Below are positions 63,052 to 64,000 of a DNA stretch of 64,000 nt, piece after piece. Positions within the stretch are counted from its first letter, which is position 1; the number at the start of each line of letters is the position of its first letter. The stretch lies in the NCBI RefSeq assembly GCF_008274585.1, contig NZ_VTRT01000001.1, positions 992,001 to 1,056,000 of the forward strand, given 5' to 3'. Origin of the DNA: Pedobacter sp. BS3. GTDB lineage: Bacteria; Bacteroidota; Bacteroidia; Sphingobacteriales; Sphingobacteriaceae. A model generated the notes under the pieces. It saw only the letters and a program-made list of their open reading frames with translations. It had not been told where the DNA came from and searched no databases. Position numbers and translations under genes: made by a program.

Positions 63052-64000
63052 ATGAGTATCAGACAAGAGTTAAAAAAACGTATTCTGGTAATAGATGGTG
63101 CAATGGGCACCATGATACAGCGATACAGGCTGAGTGAGGAAGATTTTCGTGGTGAACGGTTCAAGGATCATCCCTGTGATGTAAAGGGCAATAATGATTT
63201 GCTGAACATCACCAGGCCGGATATCATTAAAGAAATTCACCTGGAATATCTTAAAGCCGGCGCAGATATTATTGAGACAAATACCTTTAGTACACAGCGT
63301 ATTTCTATGGCCGATTACCAGATGGAAGACCTGTCGTACGAGCTCAGTTATGAAGGAGCATGTATTGCAAAGCAGGCCGTAACAGAATTTATGGCCGCTA
63401 ATCCTGGCAGGGTGTGTTTTGTCGCGGGAGCTATTGGCCCCACCAACCGTACGCTTTCTATCTCACCGGATGTAAATGACCCCGGGTTCCGGGCCATTAC
63501 CTTTGATCAACTGGTTGACGCGTATTACGAGCAGGTACGGGGATTGGTTGATGGTGGTGCCGACGTTTTGCTCATTGAAACCATTTTTGATACACTCAAT
63601 GCCAAGGCAGCCATTTATGCTATTAAACAATATGAAGAAGAATTAAAAGCCCATCCCCGGCCCTTCCCAAAGGGAAGGGAGGTTGCAGGATGCACTCCTC
63701 CCCTTGGGGGAGGTTGGGAGGGGATTGAAATCATGATTTCCGGAACCATTACCGATGCTTCCGGTCGTACCTTATCTGGCCAGACTGCCGAAGCATTTCT
63801 GAATTCGGTAATGCATGCCAAACCCCTGAGCATCGGCTTTAACTGTGCATTGGGCGCTAAAGAAATGCGTCCCTATATCGAAGAGCTGTCTGCAAAGGCA
63901 GGATGCTATATTTCAGCTTACCCGAATGCAGGCCTGCCCAACGAGTTTGGTGCTTATGATGAATTACCGCACGAAACCGCTCATCAGGTCGAAGATTTTA
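63052..64000 (+). CDS. metH: Methionine synthase, cobalamin-dependent (partial)
   Basis: Open frame from ATG 63052 to the right edge, 316 codons, no stop. Homocysteine-binding domain start: [97 protein letters not shown] and [11 protein letters not shown]. All match MetH. Residues about 202-224 are not family sequence but the translation of interspersed repeats (63655-63723). Position after a SAM riboswitch agrees. Confidence 0.95.
   Translation, partial: MSIRQELKKRILVIDGAMGTMIQRYRLSEEDFRGERFKDHPCDVKGNNDLLNITRPDIIKEIHLEYLKAGADIIETNTFSTQRISMADYQMEDLSYELSYEGACIAKQAVTEFMAANPGRVCFVAGAIGPTNRTLSISPDVNDPGFRAITFDQLVDAYYEQVRGLVDGGADVLLIETIFDTLNAKAAIYAIKQYEEELKAHPRPFPKGREVAGCTPPLGGGWEGIEIMISGTITDASGRTLSGQTAEAFLNSVMHAKPLSIGFNCALGAKEMRPYIEELSAKAGCYISAYPNAGLPNEFGAYDELPHETAHQVEDF
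63655..63723. repeat. Palindromic repeats inserted in frame in metH
   Basis: Two C/G-rich words: CCCCGGCCCTTCCCAAAGGG then AAGGGAG, and CTCCTCCCCTTGGGGGAGGT then TGGGAGGGG. They encode about 23 residues ([20 protein letters not shown] and on) between helix [12 protein letters not shown] and strand IEIMISGT. Relatives of these words lie at 52148-52192. Confidence 0.78.

Noticed and set aside
1-64000. tRNA, rRNA or prophage genes
   Set aside because: No cloverleaf, rRNA core sequence or phage structural gene was recognised on either strand by reading.

Overview
The window reads as a chromosomal segment of a Gram-negative Bacteroidota bacterium, most likely Sphingobacteriaceae (Mucilaginibacter/Pedobacter-like). 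Evidence: three SusC/SusD pairs, ECF sigma/FecR regulators, a hybrid two-component regulator, type IX secretion sorting tails, the promoter element TAnnTTTG, and dense short interspersed repeats. The genus is an inference; no rRNA or tRNA gene was seen.

Layout. 1-14266 is polysaccharide utilisation locus 1 (PUL1), all on the minus strand: an AraC-type hybrid two-component sensor (10184-14266), then SusC without an STN domain, SusD, a DUF5017-like lipoprotein, a type IX-secreted protein and an alginate-lyase-like protein cut by the left edge. 14570-18559 is a glycerol-phosphate cassette: sn-glycerol-1-phosphate dehydrogenase, GlpT-like transporter and HAD-IIA phosphatase. 19230-25258 holds an HNH endonuclease with a coiled-coil insert, a YfhO-like membrane protein, a decayed coiled-coil gene and a secreted beta-helix protein. 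25530-39577 is PUL2: sigma factor and FecR, then SusC, SusD, a phosphodiester glycosidase, an NHL-propeller lipoprotein, a glycosidase-NHL fusion and a PafA-like phosphatase. A winged-helix Fic gene, with a symmetric eight-site operator array, sits between the sigma factor and FecR. 39763-52795 is PUL3: sigma factor, FecR, SusC, SusD, three tandem endonuclease/exonuclease/phosphatase-fold (EEP) lipoproteins (one without its catalytic residues), a type IX-secreted protein and a Gfo/Idh/MocA oxidoreductase. 53053-64000 is mostly housekeeping: dnaE, a fourth EEP protein, a chimeric SusD pseudogene, an S41 protease, murQ, a hypothetical gene, a Bax-inhibitor-1-like protein, a SAM riboswitch and the start of metH.

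How the genes may work together. PUL2, PUL3 and the glycerol-phosphate cassette share a phosphoester theme: phosphodiester glycosidases, a phosphomonoesterase, EEP-fold enzymes and a glycerol-phosphate importer. PUL2 is best explained as a system that imports a phosphodiester-containing glycan and strips sugar and then phosphate from it. That is inference from gene content.

Beyond genes. Two things stand out. First, GCTCA/TGAGC half-sites form two perfectly symmetric four-site operators upstream of the Fic gene, whose product has Gln where the catalytic His is expected. Second, short palindromic or word-like repeats fill intergenic regions and also run in frame through coding sequence (metH, both fecR genes, the HAD gene and the transporter stop codon). 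Two copies of a twin-hairpin element with terminal inverted repeats lie directly behind gene stops.
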